From assembly GCA_900551185.1 (NCBI GenBank), contig URVF01000071.1, positions 1 through 7,835 of the forward strand: 7,835 nt of DNA, given 5' to 3'. The notes under the pieces are model-generated. The model made no database searches, was not told the origin of the DNA, and saw only the letters and a program-made list of their open reading frames with translations. Below are positions 1 to 5,514 of this stretch, piece by piece; position 1 is the first letter of the stretch; each line of letters opens with the position of its first letter. This DNA is from an uncultured Collinsella sp. Its GTDB lineage: Bacteria; Actinomycetota; Coriobacteriia; Coriobacteriales; Coriobacteriaceae. A program made the translations under genes and the position numbers.

Positions 1-47
1 GAGATCATGCCTAGTCTCGTGGGCTCGGAGATGTGTATAAGAGACAG
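1..47 (+). other. Nextera i7 adapter with Tn5 mosaic end (artefact)
   Basis: This is library adapter, not genome. It reads as the tail of the i7 primer (GAGAT), an 8-base index CATGCCTA, GTCTCGTGGGCTCGG, and the 19-base Tn5 mosaic end AGATGTGTATAAGAGACAG ending at 47. The index matches my recollection of Nextera N706. Positions 8-47 are the exact reverse complement of 7796-7835. Genomic sequence starts at 48. Confidence 0.98.
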
Positions 48-55
48 GCCTTCAT
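48..55 (-). CDS. Start codon of the next pilus-operon gene, cut by contig end
   Basis: The stop codon of cpaB (57-55, TGA) shares its last base with an ATG at 55-53, giving the TGATG arrangement typical of translationally coupled genes. Only ATG AAG GC remains before the adapter, so no product can be named. In tad/cpa loci cpaB is usually followed by other assembly genes such as the ATPases CpaE or CpaF, so one of these is the expectation. This is inference from one overlapping start codon and family context. Confidence 0.35.
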
Positions 56-714
56 CACTCGTCGCCTCCACTCTTTTTGCCGCGCACGGTGGCGGGAATC
101 GTCAAACTGACCGTCCCCTTGCCTGAGGCCCCCAGCAATTCCTTAACGTCTTCGGGGTCGGCCGCAAGCGTCACCCATTCGATCTTGCCTTCGCGCGTGG
201 TGCCGGCCACTTCGCTGGTATCGATCACGCGCGCGCCGCACAGCCGATCGGTCACGCCATCTTTTTGCACGTACACGTCCACATAGCTGCCCACGCCCGT
301 GGCACCGCCGACCGAGTGCTCGGCATCGACCGCCACCGAAACGGCAACCTTGCCTTTGGGCACCTCGAGCTTGTGGCTTTCGGCCTTGGTGTAGGCATCG
401 CAAATCACGGCATTTTTAGGGATGCGCGAGGTCGTCACGTCGCCGCGCACCTGGCGCAGCTCGGTCGCCGCATCGCGCGGCAGCAGGCTCGCCAGCCATT
501 CCTGGGTTATGACATTGGTCTCGTCGAGGGTCTCGCCCGCATCGATATCGCGCGCCGCGACGCACACCTCGACGCGATCGCCGCCGTACTTGGCCAGCGT
601 CTCGGCCTGGGCCTGCTCAGCCTGCGAGCGAATCGACGATGCGTAGACCATGCAGAGCAGCGCGGCGAGCACGCCCGCGATCAGACTGATGGCGATGCGC
701 TTGCTCTTGTTCAC
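55..714 (-). CDS. cpaB: Flp pilus assembly protein CpaB/RcpC (SAF domain)
   Basis: Likely a component of the Flp/tad type IVb pilus machine, anchored in the membrane with its bulk outside; the exact role of CpaB in such pili is poorly defined. The 219-residue product has a basic N-terminus (NKSKR) and one hydrophobic helix at about residues 7-25, acting as uncleaved signal anchor. A SAF domain follows at about 47-109 with the typical pattern VAARDIDAGETLDETNV and an SRIPKNAVI segment. An RcpC-like beta-rich domain (about 118-207, VGSYVDVYVQ) and a charged tail follow. The start is taken as GTG at 714 because AGGAG (minus strand, 724-720) lies 5 nt upstream; the in-frame TTG at 729 lies ahead of that site and would be an extension. 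Length is somewhat below the usual CpaB range. The following gene is coupled by a TGATG overlap. Family call is firm; the pilus role is inferred from family, since the rest of the locus lies off the contig. Confidence 0.85.
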   Translation of the reverse strand: MNKSKRIAISLIAGVLAALLCMVYASSIRSQAEQAQAETLAKYGGDRVEVCVAARDIDAGETLDETNVITQEWLASLLPRDAATELRQVRGDVTTSRIPKNAVICDAYTKAESHKLEVPKGKVAVSVAVDAEHSVGGATGVGSYVDVYVQKDGVTDRLCGARVIDTSEVAGTTREGKIEWVTLAADPEDVKELLGASGKGTVSLTIPATVRGKKSGGDE

Positions 715-910
715 GGCCGCTCCTCTCAAGGTAGCACCGGGCGGATGCCCGTACCACCATTGTCCAAGCGGGCAAGCAGCAAAACGGTGCGATCGCGATC
801 TTGGTTTTGAGTGTCAAACCAATTGCCGACCAAAAGCTGACCGGTCCGTCAAGCTCGTGGCAAGGTTTTGGTCAGCACGTCGGATAAATGCACGTTTAGG
901 GGCGCATCGG
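715..910. other. cpaB upstream region with nested inverted repeats
   Basis: No gene is supported in this gap between the rsgA terminator and cpaB. It holds GACCAAAA (828-835) inverted against TTTTGGTC (866-873), and GCTGACC (836-842) inverted against GGTCAGC (870-876). The right arms overlap, so the two pairings compete. The palindrome GACCGGTC (839-846) sits among them and GATCGCGATC (791-800) is another perfect palindrome. On the minus strand a perfect -35-like TTGACA (817-812) lacks a recognisable -10. Just before the ribosome site, CGGGC (738-742) and GCCCG (747-751) can form a small hairpin. The cpaB promoter is probably here but I cannot fix it. Confidence 0.45.
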
Positions 911-946
911 CAATAAAAAACCGCCTCCCGTACCATTGGGAGACGG
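911..946 (-). terminator. Rho-independent terminator of rsgA
   Basis: On the minus strand CCGTCTCCC (946-938) pairs with GGGAGGCGG (929-921) through nine base pairs including one G-U, with an 8-nt loop. It is followed by a TTTTTT run and ATT. It begins about 20 nt past the rsgA stop and separates rsgA from cpaB. Confidence 0.93.
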
Positions 947-965
947 CTGTCATAGATAGATTCAA

Positions 966-2150
966 TTACAGATGAACATCGGGATCGAGCATCTGAGCAC
1001 TCACGCGCATGGATGACGCCAAGTTTTGGAACGTCTCCAAACGCAGGCTGTCGATCCGCCCGGCACCCTCGGCCTCGCGAACGGCACAGCCCGGTTCGTG
1101 AGTATGTGTGCAGTCGGCAAACCGGCACGCACGCGACGCCTCGACGATCTCGGGAAACGCGCACGCCAAGCCTCGCTCATGCCCCACGAGCGGCAGACTG
1201 CGTAGGCCCGGCGCGTCGGCAATAACGCCGGCTTCGCCCGGCAGCGCCACCATCACGCGCGCGACGGTGGTGTGGCGACCCTGGTCATCGCGCTCACGCA
1301 CGCCGCCGGTAGCCAACGTGTCGTGGCCCAACAGCGCGTTGAGCAGCGTCGACTTGCCAGCACCCGATTCACCCAGGATCATGGCGCAGCTCCCGGCGGG
1401 AACGCAGGCGCGAACCTCGTCCAGGCCACGGCCCTCGGCAGAGGATGTCACGATTACGCGCACGTCCGGACCCACCAAGCGGTGCACGCGGTCCAGATCG
1501 CGCTCGAGCTCATCGGCGTCGCAGCGGTCGGCCTTGGTGAGTACCACCACCGGCTCGGCATCACAGTCGAGTGCCAGCACCAGCGAGCGCGCCACGCGGT
1601 CGAGCAGCACCTCGCCGGCACCGAGCGCCTGCACGATTAGCACGCTATCCACGTTGGAGCAGAGCACCTGACGCTCTCCGCGGGCACGGCCGCGCCAACG
1701 CTCAAAGCTCGTACGGCGCGGCAGCACGCACTCAATCACACCCATATCGTGCCCGGGAGCGCGGCGCACCGCCACACGATCGCCCACAGCGGGCAGCAGG
1801 ACCTCGTCCTCGCCGCGCGACTTGGCAAACCCCACGGCATGCTCGGCGCGGAAGGTATCGTTGGCAGTCGCCACCAGCGGAAACCCGCGATCCAAGCGCA
1901 CAACGGCGCCAAGCTGCATCTGCTCGGGCTCCTCGGCATGTGCGCAGAAATCATCAAAGGCAGTCTGCTGGGCTTCATCGACCGGCAGGTCATCAAACGC
2001 CGGAACGTCCTGCAGCACGTCAAGTCCCGGTACGCTTGCCAGCAGCTCCTCGGCAGACGCGGGGGCCTCGGTCGCAAGCTTCCGACGACGATCGCGCTTA
2101 GCCCGCGCCCCCGTCGTCTTTTTCTTCGCCTTAGCCTTAGCCTTGCCCAC
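966..2150 (-). CDS. rsgA: Ribosome small-subunit-dependent GTPase RsgA
   Basis: Cytoplasmic GTPase that binds the maturing 30S subunit late in assembly; hydrolysis is stimulated by the subunit. The 394-residue product shows the circularly permuted GTPase order that defines this family: G4 TKAD (205-208), G5 SSAEG (236-240), then G1 GESGAGKST (260-268), G2 RHTT (292-295) and G3 DAPG (312-315). An OB-fold-like segment precedes them (about 80-145). A C-terminal zinc knuckle has C342, C347, H349 and C355 in the C-x4-C-x-H-x5-C spacing. Start is GTG at 2150, preceded by GGAGG with a 5-nt spacer; an in-frame ATG at 2234 lies inside the upstream terminator and is rejected. The N-terminal ~75 residues are an extra segment: a Lys/Arg/Ala-rich stretch (2-24), then an acidic linker. 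Most family members are about 290-350 residues, so this one is long. Monocistronic by its flanking terminators. Confidence 0.95.
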   Translation of the reverse strand: MGKAKAKAKKKTTGARAKRDRRRKLATEAPASAEELLASVPGLDVLQDVPAFDDLPVDEAQQTAFDDFCAHAEEPEQMQLGAVVRLDRGFPLVATANDTFRAEHAVGFAKSRGEDEVLLPAVGDRVAVRRAPGHDMGVIECVLPRRTSFERWRGRARGERQVLCSNVDSVLIVQALGAGEVLLDRVARSLVLALDCDAEPVVVLTKADRCDADELERDLDRVHRLVGPDVRVIVTSSAEGRGLDEVRACVPAGSCAMILGESGAGKSTLLNALLGHDTLATGGVRERDDQGRHTTVARVMVALPGEAGVIADAPGLRSLPLVGHERGLACAFPEIVEASRACRFADCTHTHEPGCAVREAEGAGRIDSLRLETFQNLASSMRVSAQMLDPDVHL

Positions 2151-2188
2151 AAGCGCCTCCCAGCACCATAAATCACAACTGAGCGGGT

Positions 2189-2218
2189 ATTTTAAATCAA
2201 AAAGAGCTGGCCGGGCAA
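2189..2218 (-). promoter_or_regulatory. Candidate rsgA promoter
   Basis: On the minus strand TTGCCC (2218-2213; 4 of 6 to TTGACA) is followed after 18 nt by TAAAAT (2194-2189; 5 of 6 to TATAAT). Transcription would start near 2182, about 32 nt before the GTG of rsgA. The -35 lies inside the hairpin of the upstream ATPase terminator and the -10 just beyond its T-rich tract, so terminator and promoter overlap. Prediction by eye only. Confidence 0.4.
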
Positions 2219-2232
2219 AGCCCGACCAGCTC
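2194..2232 (-). terminator. Rho-independent terminator of the calcium ATPase
   Basis: On the minus strand GAGCTGG (2232-2226) and CGGGC (2224-2220) pair with GCCCG (2216-2212) and CCAGCTC (2210-2204), with one mismatch between the two helices and a 3-nt loop. TTTTTGATTT follows. It is the first hairpin with a U-tract after the ATPase stop, although 160 nt away, leaving a long 3' untranslated region. Confidence 0.85.
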
Positions 2233-2264
2233 ACAAACTTTCCCTCAGCCCTTTATCATCCGCG

Positions 2265-2380
2265 CGGGAGAAAAGCCAGCAAGGATACCGCAGGGCCCGC
2301 CCCGGAAGCCCTTTCTCCCGAACGATCCCGCAGTGCGAAGCGCGAGGACCAGTGAGGGAGAAAGGGCGTGGGGCGGGCCC
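2265..2380. repeat. Long imperfect inverted repeat with a third partial arm
   Basis: GGGCCCGCCCC (2293-2303) and GCCCTTTCTCCC (2308-2319) are exact reverse complements of GGGGCGGGCCC (2370-2380) and GGGAGAAAGGGC (2356-2367). This gives a 23-bp hairpin interrupted only by a 4/2-nt internal loop, with a 36-nt apical loop. A further CGGGAGAAAAGCC (2265-2277) matches nine bases of the right arm and could compete for GCCCTTTCTCCCG (2308-2320). It starts 12 nt past the ATPase stop and lacks a U-tract on either strand, so it is not a normal terminator. It could protect the mRNA 3' end or be one copy of a dispersed intergenic repeat. Function unknown. Confidence 0.8.
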
Positions 2381-2391
2381 GGACAGGTACG

Positions 2392-5073
2392 TTACTCTTT
2401 CTCCACAGCGCGCATGATCGCCTTGTAGATCTCCATCAGCGGGATGATCAGGAAGGCCAGGCCCAGCGCGGCAAGAACGCCCTTGAGCTCAAGCGTCACA
2501 GGGCCAAAGAACATCTCGGCAAGCGTCGGCTGCACGGTCACGATCACCGTCAGCACCAGTGCCAGCGCGGCGGAAGCCCACAGCCACTTGTTCTGCTTCT
2601 TCATGGTGAACAGCGACGCACGACGGCTGCGCATATTGAAGCAGTGGAAAATCTCGACCATGTTGAGCGTGATGAACGCCATCATCACGCCTTCCTCGTC
2701 GGCATTGCCGGCGATCATATCGGCGATGTGAATGTAGCCCATGTCAAAGTACACGCCCACAAAGAAGCTCGCCAGCACCAGCACGGTGATGATTAGGCCC
2801 TGGACCACGCAGTCCAGACCCATATGTCCGGCAAAGACACCGTCCTTGGCGTTGCGCGGCTTGCGCTTCATGATGTCGCCCTCGGCGTCCTCCATGCCCA
2901 GCGCGAGCGCGGGGAAGCAATCGGTGACCAGGTTCACCCACAGCAGCTGCACCGGCTGGAAGATGGTAAAGCCGATGAGCGTGGCGATGAATACCGAGAA
3001 GACCTCGGCAAGGTTGGCCGAAAGCAGGAACTGAATGACCTTGCGGATGTTGTCGTAGATGCGACGGCCCTCTTCGCAGGCACCGATGATGGTGGCGAAA
3101 TTGTCGTCGGCAAGCACCATGTCGGCGACGTTCTTGGTGACATCGGTACCGGTGATGCCCATGCCAACGCCGATGTCGGCGCGCTTGATGGACGGGGCGT
3201 CGTTGACGCCGTCGCCCGTCATGGCCACGATCTGGTCGCGCGACTTCCAAGCCTCGACGATGCGTGTCTTATGCTCGGGCTGGACGCGGGCATACACGCC
3301 GTAGTCCTCGATGTGCGCGTCGAGTTCCTCGTCGCTCATGCGATCGAGGTCGGCACCGGTGATGGCCTGGCTGCGATCGGTGACGATGCCCAGCTGCTTG
3401 GCGATGGCCACGGCGGTGTCGATGTGGTCGCCCGTGATCATGACGGTGCGGATACCGGCGTCGTGCGCCTCGCGGATGGCGTCGGCGACCTCGGGGCGAA
3501 CCGGGTCAATCATGCCAGACAGGCCGCAGAAGACCAGGTCGTGCTCGAGCGCAGCGGGGCTGCAGTCGTCCGGGACCTCGGTGTAGGTGCGACTTGCCAG
3601 CGCCAGGACGCGCAGGGCCTCGTCGGCCATGGCCTTGTTGGCGGCCACGAGCTCGGCGCGACGCTCCTCGGTCAGCGGAACGACCTTGTCGCCCGCGTAG
3701 ATATGAGTGCACAGGCCGATCACCACGTCGGGCGCGCCCTTGGTGTACTGCTCGTACTCGCCGTCCAGGGTCTCGACGACCACGGACATCATCTTGCGGC
3801 CAGAGTCGAACGGGGCCTCACCCACACGCGGGTGCTCGGCGGTCAGGCCGGTGAGCCCCGCCTTGCCGGCGTCGTTGACGAGGGCGCACTCAGTCGGCTC
3901 ACCCACGGCCTCGCCCAGCTCCTCGTCCCACTGGGCGTCGGAGCACAGAGCCATGCCGGCCAGGAACTTCTCCTTAGGCGCAGCGAGCTCGTGCTTGACG
4001 ACGGTCATCTTGTTCTGGGTGAGGGTACCGGTCTTGTCGGAGCAGATGGTCTGTGTGCAGCCAAGGGTCTCGACGGCAGAGAGCTTGCGGATGATTGCCT
4101 GGCGCTTGGCCATTTTGGTCACGCCGAGCGAAAGCACGATAGTCACGACGGCAACCAGGCCCTCGGGGATGGCGGCGACGGCAAGCGAGACAGCGACCAT
4201 AAAGGTGTCGAGCAGCGCGGTCGGATCGGTGAGAACGTTGCCCACGCCGTGGCGGATGATGTCGACGCCAAAGATGACGACGCAGATGACGATAACCATG
4301 ATGGTGAGGATGCGGCTGAGCTCGGCAAGCTTCACCTGCAGCGGCGTGAGCTCTTCCTTGGCCTCGGCCAGGGCGCCGGCGATCTTACCCATCTCGGTGT
4401 TCATGCCGGTGCCGACCACGACGGCGCGGCCGCGGCCGTATACCACGGTGGAACCCATGTAGCACATGTTCTTGCGGTCGCCGAGCGGCACGTCGTCGGT
4501 GCCGGCGGCGAGCTCGATCACGTTGGCATGCTTCTCGACGGGCACGGACTCGCCGGTAAGGGCGGCCTCCTCGATCTTCATCGTGGCGCTCTCGAGCACA
4601 CGGCAGTCGGCCGGGACGGAGTCGCCCGCCTCGAGCATGATCACGTCACCGGGCACGAGCTCGGCACTCGGCAGGTGCACGAGCTTGCCGTCGCGCAGCA
4701 CCTTGGACTGCGCCGCGCTCATCTCCTGCAGGGCCTCGAGGGCCTCCTCGCTTTTAGCCTCCTGGACCACGCCCAGCACCGAGTTGACGATAACGACGAA
4801 CATGATGATGGCGACATCGGCAAAGTCCGCCTCGCCCTTGACCATGCCCGTGAGCGCGCTGATAACGGCGGCAACGATCAGCATGATGACCATGGGGTCG
4901 GCCATCTGCTCAAAGAAGCGCTTCCACAACGGTGTCTTCTCGGCTTCCTCGAGCTTGTTAGGGCCTGTCTTGGCGAGGCGCGACGACGCCTCGTCGTTGC
5001 TCAGGCCGAGGTTCTCATCGACGCCCTGGTCGCTGAGCACCTCCGCCGCGGCGGACAGGTATTCCTTTTGCAT
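2392..5073 (-). CDS. Calcium-transporting P-type ATPase (type IIA, SERCA/PMCA-like)
   Basis: Membrane pump that couples ATP hydrolysis to cation export, most likely Ca2+. The 893-residue product is full length. Cation_ATPase_N region is about 1-75, with TM1-TM2 about 58-103. The actuator domain carries TGES (173-176). TM3-TM4 span about 255-317 with PEGL (303-306). The phosphorylated aspartate is D346 in DKTGTLTQNKMTV. The nucleotide-binding domain has KGAPD (445-449), followed by TGD (547-549) and TGDGVND (619-625). Calcium-site residues known from SERCA have counterparts: E304 in TM4, N687 and E690 in TM5, N714, T717 and D718 in TM6. Further hydrophobic segments lie at about 757-780, 795-812, 828-848 and 865-884. 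No C-terminal calmodulin-like extension is visible. The usual PEGLP is PEGLV here. ATG at 5073 is preceded by AGGAGGGG with a 7-nt spacer. The ribosome site lies in a predicted hairpin, suggesting translational control. It has its own likely promoter and terminator. Family is certain; Ca2+ over another cation is inferred from the conserved ligands. Confidence 0.92.
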   Translation of the reverse strand: MQKEYLSAAAEVLSDQGVDENLGLSNDEASSRLAKTGPNKLEEAEKTPLWKRFFEQMADPMVIMLIVAAVISALTGMVKGEADFADVAIIMFVVIVNSVLGVVQEAKSEEALEALQEMSAAQSKVLRDGKLVHLPSAELVPGDVIMLEAGDSVPADCRVLESATMKIEEAALTGESVPVEKHANVIELAAGTDDVPLGDRKNMCYMGSTVVYGRGRAVVVGTGMNTEMGKIAGALAEAKEELTPLQVKLAELSRILTIMVIVICVVIFGVDIIRHGVGNVLTDPTALLDTFMVAVSLAVAAIPEGLVAVVTIVLSLGVTKMAKRQAIIRKLSAVETLGCTQTICSDKTGTLTQNKMTVVKHELAAPKEKFLAGMALCSDAQWDEELGEAVGEPTECALVNDAGKAGLTGLTAEHPRVGEAPFDSGRKMMSVVVETLDGEYEQYTKGAPDVVIGLCTHIYAGDKVVPLTEERRAELVAANKAMADEALRVLALASRTYTEVPDDCSPAALEHDLVFCGLSGMIDPVRPEVADAIREAHDAGIRTVMITGDHIDTAVAIAKQLGIVTDRSQAITGADLDRMSDEELDAHIEDYGVYARVQPEHKTRIVEAWKSRDQIVAMTGDGVNDAPSIKRADIGVGMGITGTDVTKNVADMVLADDNFATIIGACEEGRRIYDNIRKVIQFLLSANLAEVFSVFIATLIGFTIFQPVQLLWVNLVTDCFPALALGMEDAEGDIMKRKPRNAKDGVFAGHMGLDCVVQGLIITVLVLASFFVGVYFDMGYIHIADMIAGNADEEGVMMAFITLNMVEIFHCFNMRSRRASLFTMKKQNKWLWASAALALVLTVIVTVQPTLAEMFFGPVTLELKGVLAALGLAFLIIPLMEIYKAIMRAVEKE

Positions 5074-5080
5074 ATAGAGT

Positions 5081-5137
5081 CCCCTCCTGGGATTCGGGCC
5101 ACTCAGCAGATTGATGCCCGATCATAATTCCCAGGAG
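5081..5137 (-). promoter_or_regulatory. Leader hairpin sequestering the ATPase ribosome-binding site
   Basis: In the ATPase transcript CTCCTGGGA (5137-5129) pairs exactly with TCCCAGGAG (5092-5084). Inside it TCGGGC (5121-5116) pairs with GCCCGA (5099-5094), leaving a 16-nt loop. The Shine-Dalgarno AGGAGGGG is at 5088-5081, so its AGGAG core is fully within the outer helix. As drawn, ribosome access would need the helix to open, as in RBS-masking leaders or thermosensors. The pairing is seen directly; regulation is inferred. A DNA-level operator for a dimeric regulator would also explain the symmetry. Confidence 0.6.
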
Positions 5138-5158
5138 AAGGGCAAGGGCTCATCAAGG

Positions 5159-5177
5159 CTGCCGTGCTGAGCGGCAG
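5159..5177 (-). promoter_or_regulatory. Small upstream leader hairpin
   Basis: CTGCCG (5159-5164) and CGGCAG (5172-5177) form a perfect 6-bp stem with a 7-nt loop. No T-tract follows on either strand, so it is not a terminator. If the ATPase promoter at about 5192-5221 is right, this is the first hairpin of the ATPase leader, upstream of the RBS-masking helix. Confidence 0.35.
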
Positions 5178-5191
5178 TTGATAGTGGAGCT

Positions 5192-5221
5192 ATGGTACCC
5201 CAAAGCAGCGCGTCTAGCCAA
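5192..5221 (-). promoter_or_regulatory. Candidate calcium ATPase promoter
   Basis: On the minus strand TTGGCT (5221-5216) and TACCAT (5197-5192) are separated by 18 nt. Both are imperfect but this is the best pair I find upstream of the gene. Transcription would start near 5185, giving a leader of about 110 nt that contains both hairpins. Weak visual prediction. Confidence 0.35.
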
Positions 5222-5226
5222 AACAT

Positions 5227-5238
5227 TCCAATTGGAAA
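5227..5238. promoter_or_regulatory. Perfect 12-bp palindrome, possible operator
   Basis: TTCCAATTGGAA is a perfect palindrome just upstream of the proposed -35 of the ATPase, in the divergent intergenic region. Such symmetry suits a homodimeric DNA-binding regulator. No regulator gene is present in the window, and chance cannot be excluded for a single copy. Confidence 0.4.
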
Positions 5239-5445
5239 CACGGCTCGGGTGCAACGATGCAGACCGTATGATGTTCAATATTGATAAAACGTTTTTTCTT
5301 CGGCGCATCATCAAACTGAAATATCGCCCAGATAGCAGCGGTTAGAACGGTTGGTAAAGTTTTTGCATATACCGTTTTTTCGCAAAAAATGAACTTCTAA
5401 TTCGGCATACGGTCGATTTTTTGGGGTATTCGGTCGCCATTTCGT
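5239..5445. other. AT-rich divergent intergenic region upstream of pyk
   Basis: No gene is supported here; the gene-free stretch as a whole runs 5074-5514. This part is much more AT-rich than the genes around it. CGTTTTTTC occurs at 5290-5298 and 5373-5381. TTTTTGC (5360-5366) is inverted as GCAAAAA (5382-5388), a 7-bp inverted repeat with a 15-nt spacer. CGGTCG occurs at 5410-5415 and 5431-5436, starts 21 bp apart, about two helical turns, each preceded by an ATAC or TATT element. These lie just upstream of the pyk -10 and are plausible regulator sites. Confidence 0.5.
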
Positions 5446-5451
5446 TATAAT
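5423..5451 (+). promoter_or_regulatory. pyk promoter (-10 TATAAT)
   Basis: A perfect TATAAT lies at 5446-5451, giving a predicted start near 5458 and a leader of about 57 nt. The hexamer at the ideal distance, 5423-5428 (GGGGTA), is unlike TTGACA; TTGGGG at 5421-5426 would need a 19-nt spacer. The weak -35 with repeats directly upstream suggests that an activator may assist. The downstream ribosome site GGAGGT (5505-5510) is strong. Confidence 0.6.
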
Positions 5452-5514
5452 CATCTCAGTTTTATTTCTTATGGTTTATCTATCAGCGCAAGACGATGTC
5501 AGATGGAGGTCTGA

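Noticed and set aside
715..729. Extending CpaB to the TTG at 729
   Set aside because: The TTG lies upstream of and partly in the AGAGGAG ribosome site that serves the GTG at 714.
265..810. 181-codon plus-strand frame over cpaB
   Set aside because: Lies antisense to a well-supported SAF/CpaB protein and its composition (Arg/His/Ala/Gly) looks like a shadow frame.
812..817. Perfect minus-strand TTGACA as the cpaB promoter
   Set aside because: No TATAAT-like hexamer lies 16-19 nt downstream (GATCGC and neighbours), so it is not called as a promoter on its own.
814..1164. 116-codon minus-strand frame spanning the rsgA end and its terminator
   Set aside because: It reads in another frame through the RsgA zinc knuckle and then through a terminator hairpin; no ribosome site or family signal.
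2151..2234. Extending RsgA to the ATG at 2234
   Set aside because: The extra codons run through the ATPase terminator and candidate promoter; GTG at 2150 has a good GGAGG site.
2824..5127. 767-codon open frame antisense to the calcium ATPase
   Set aside because: Same cause: mirrored codon bias yields an Asp/His/Gly/Val-rich low-complexity translation, while the minus strand encodes a complete P-type ATPase.
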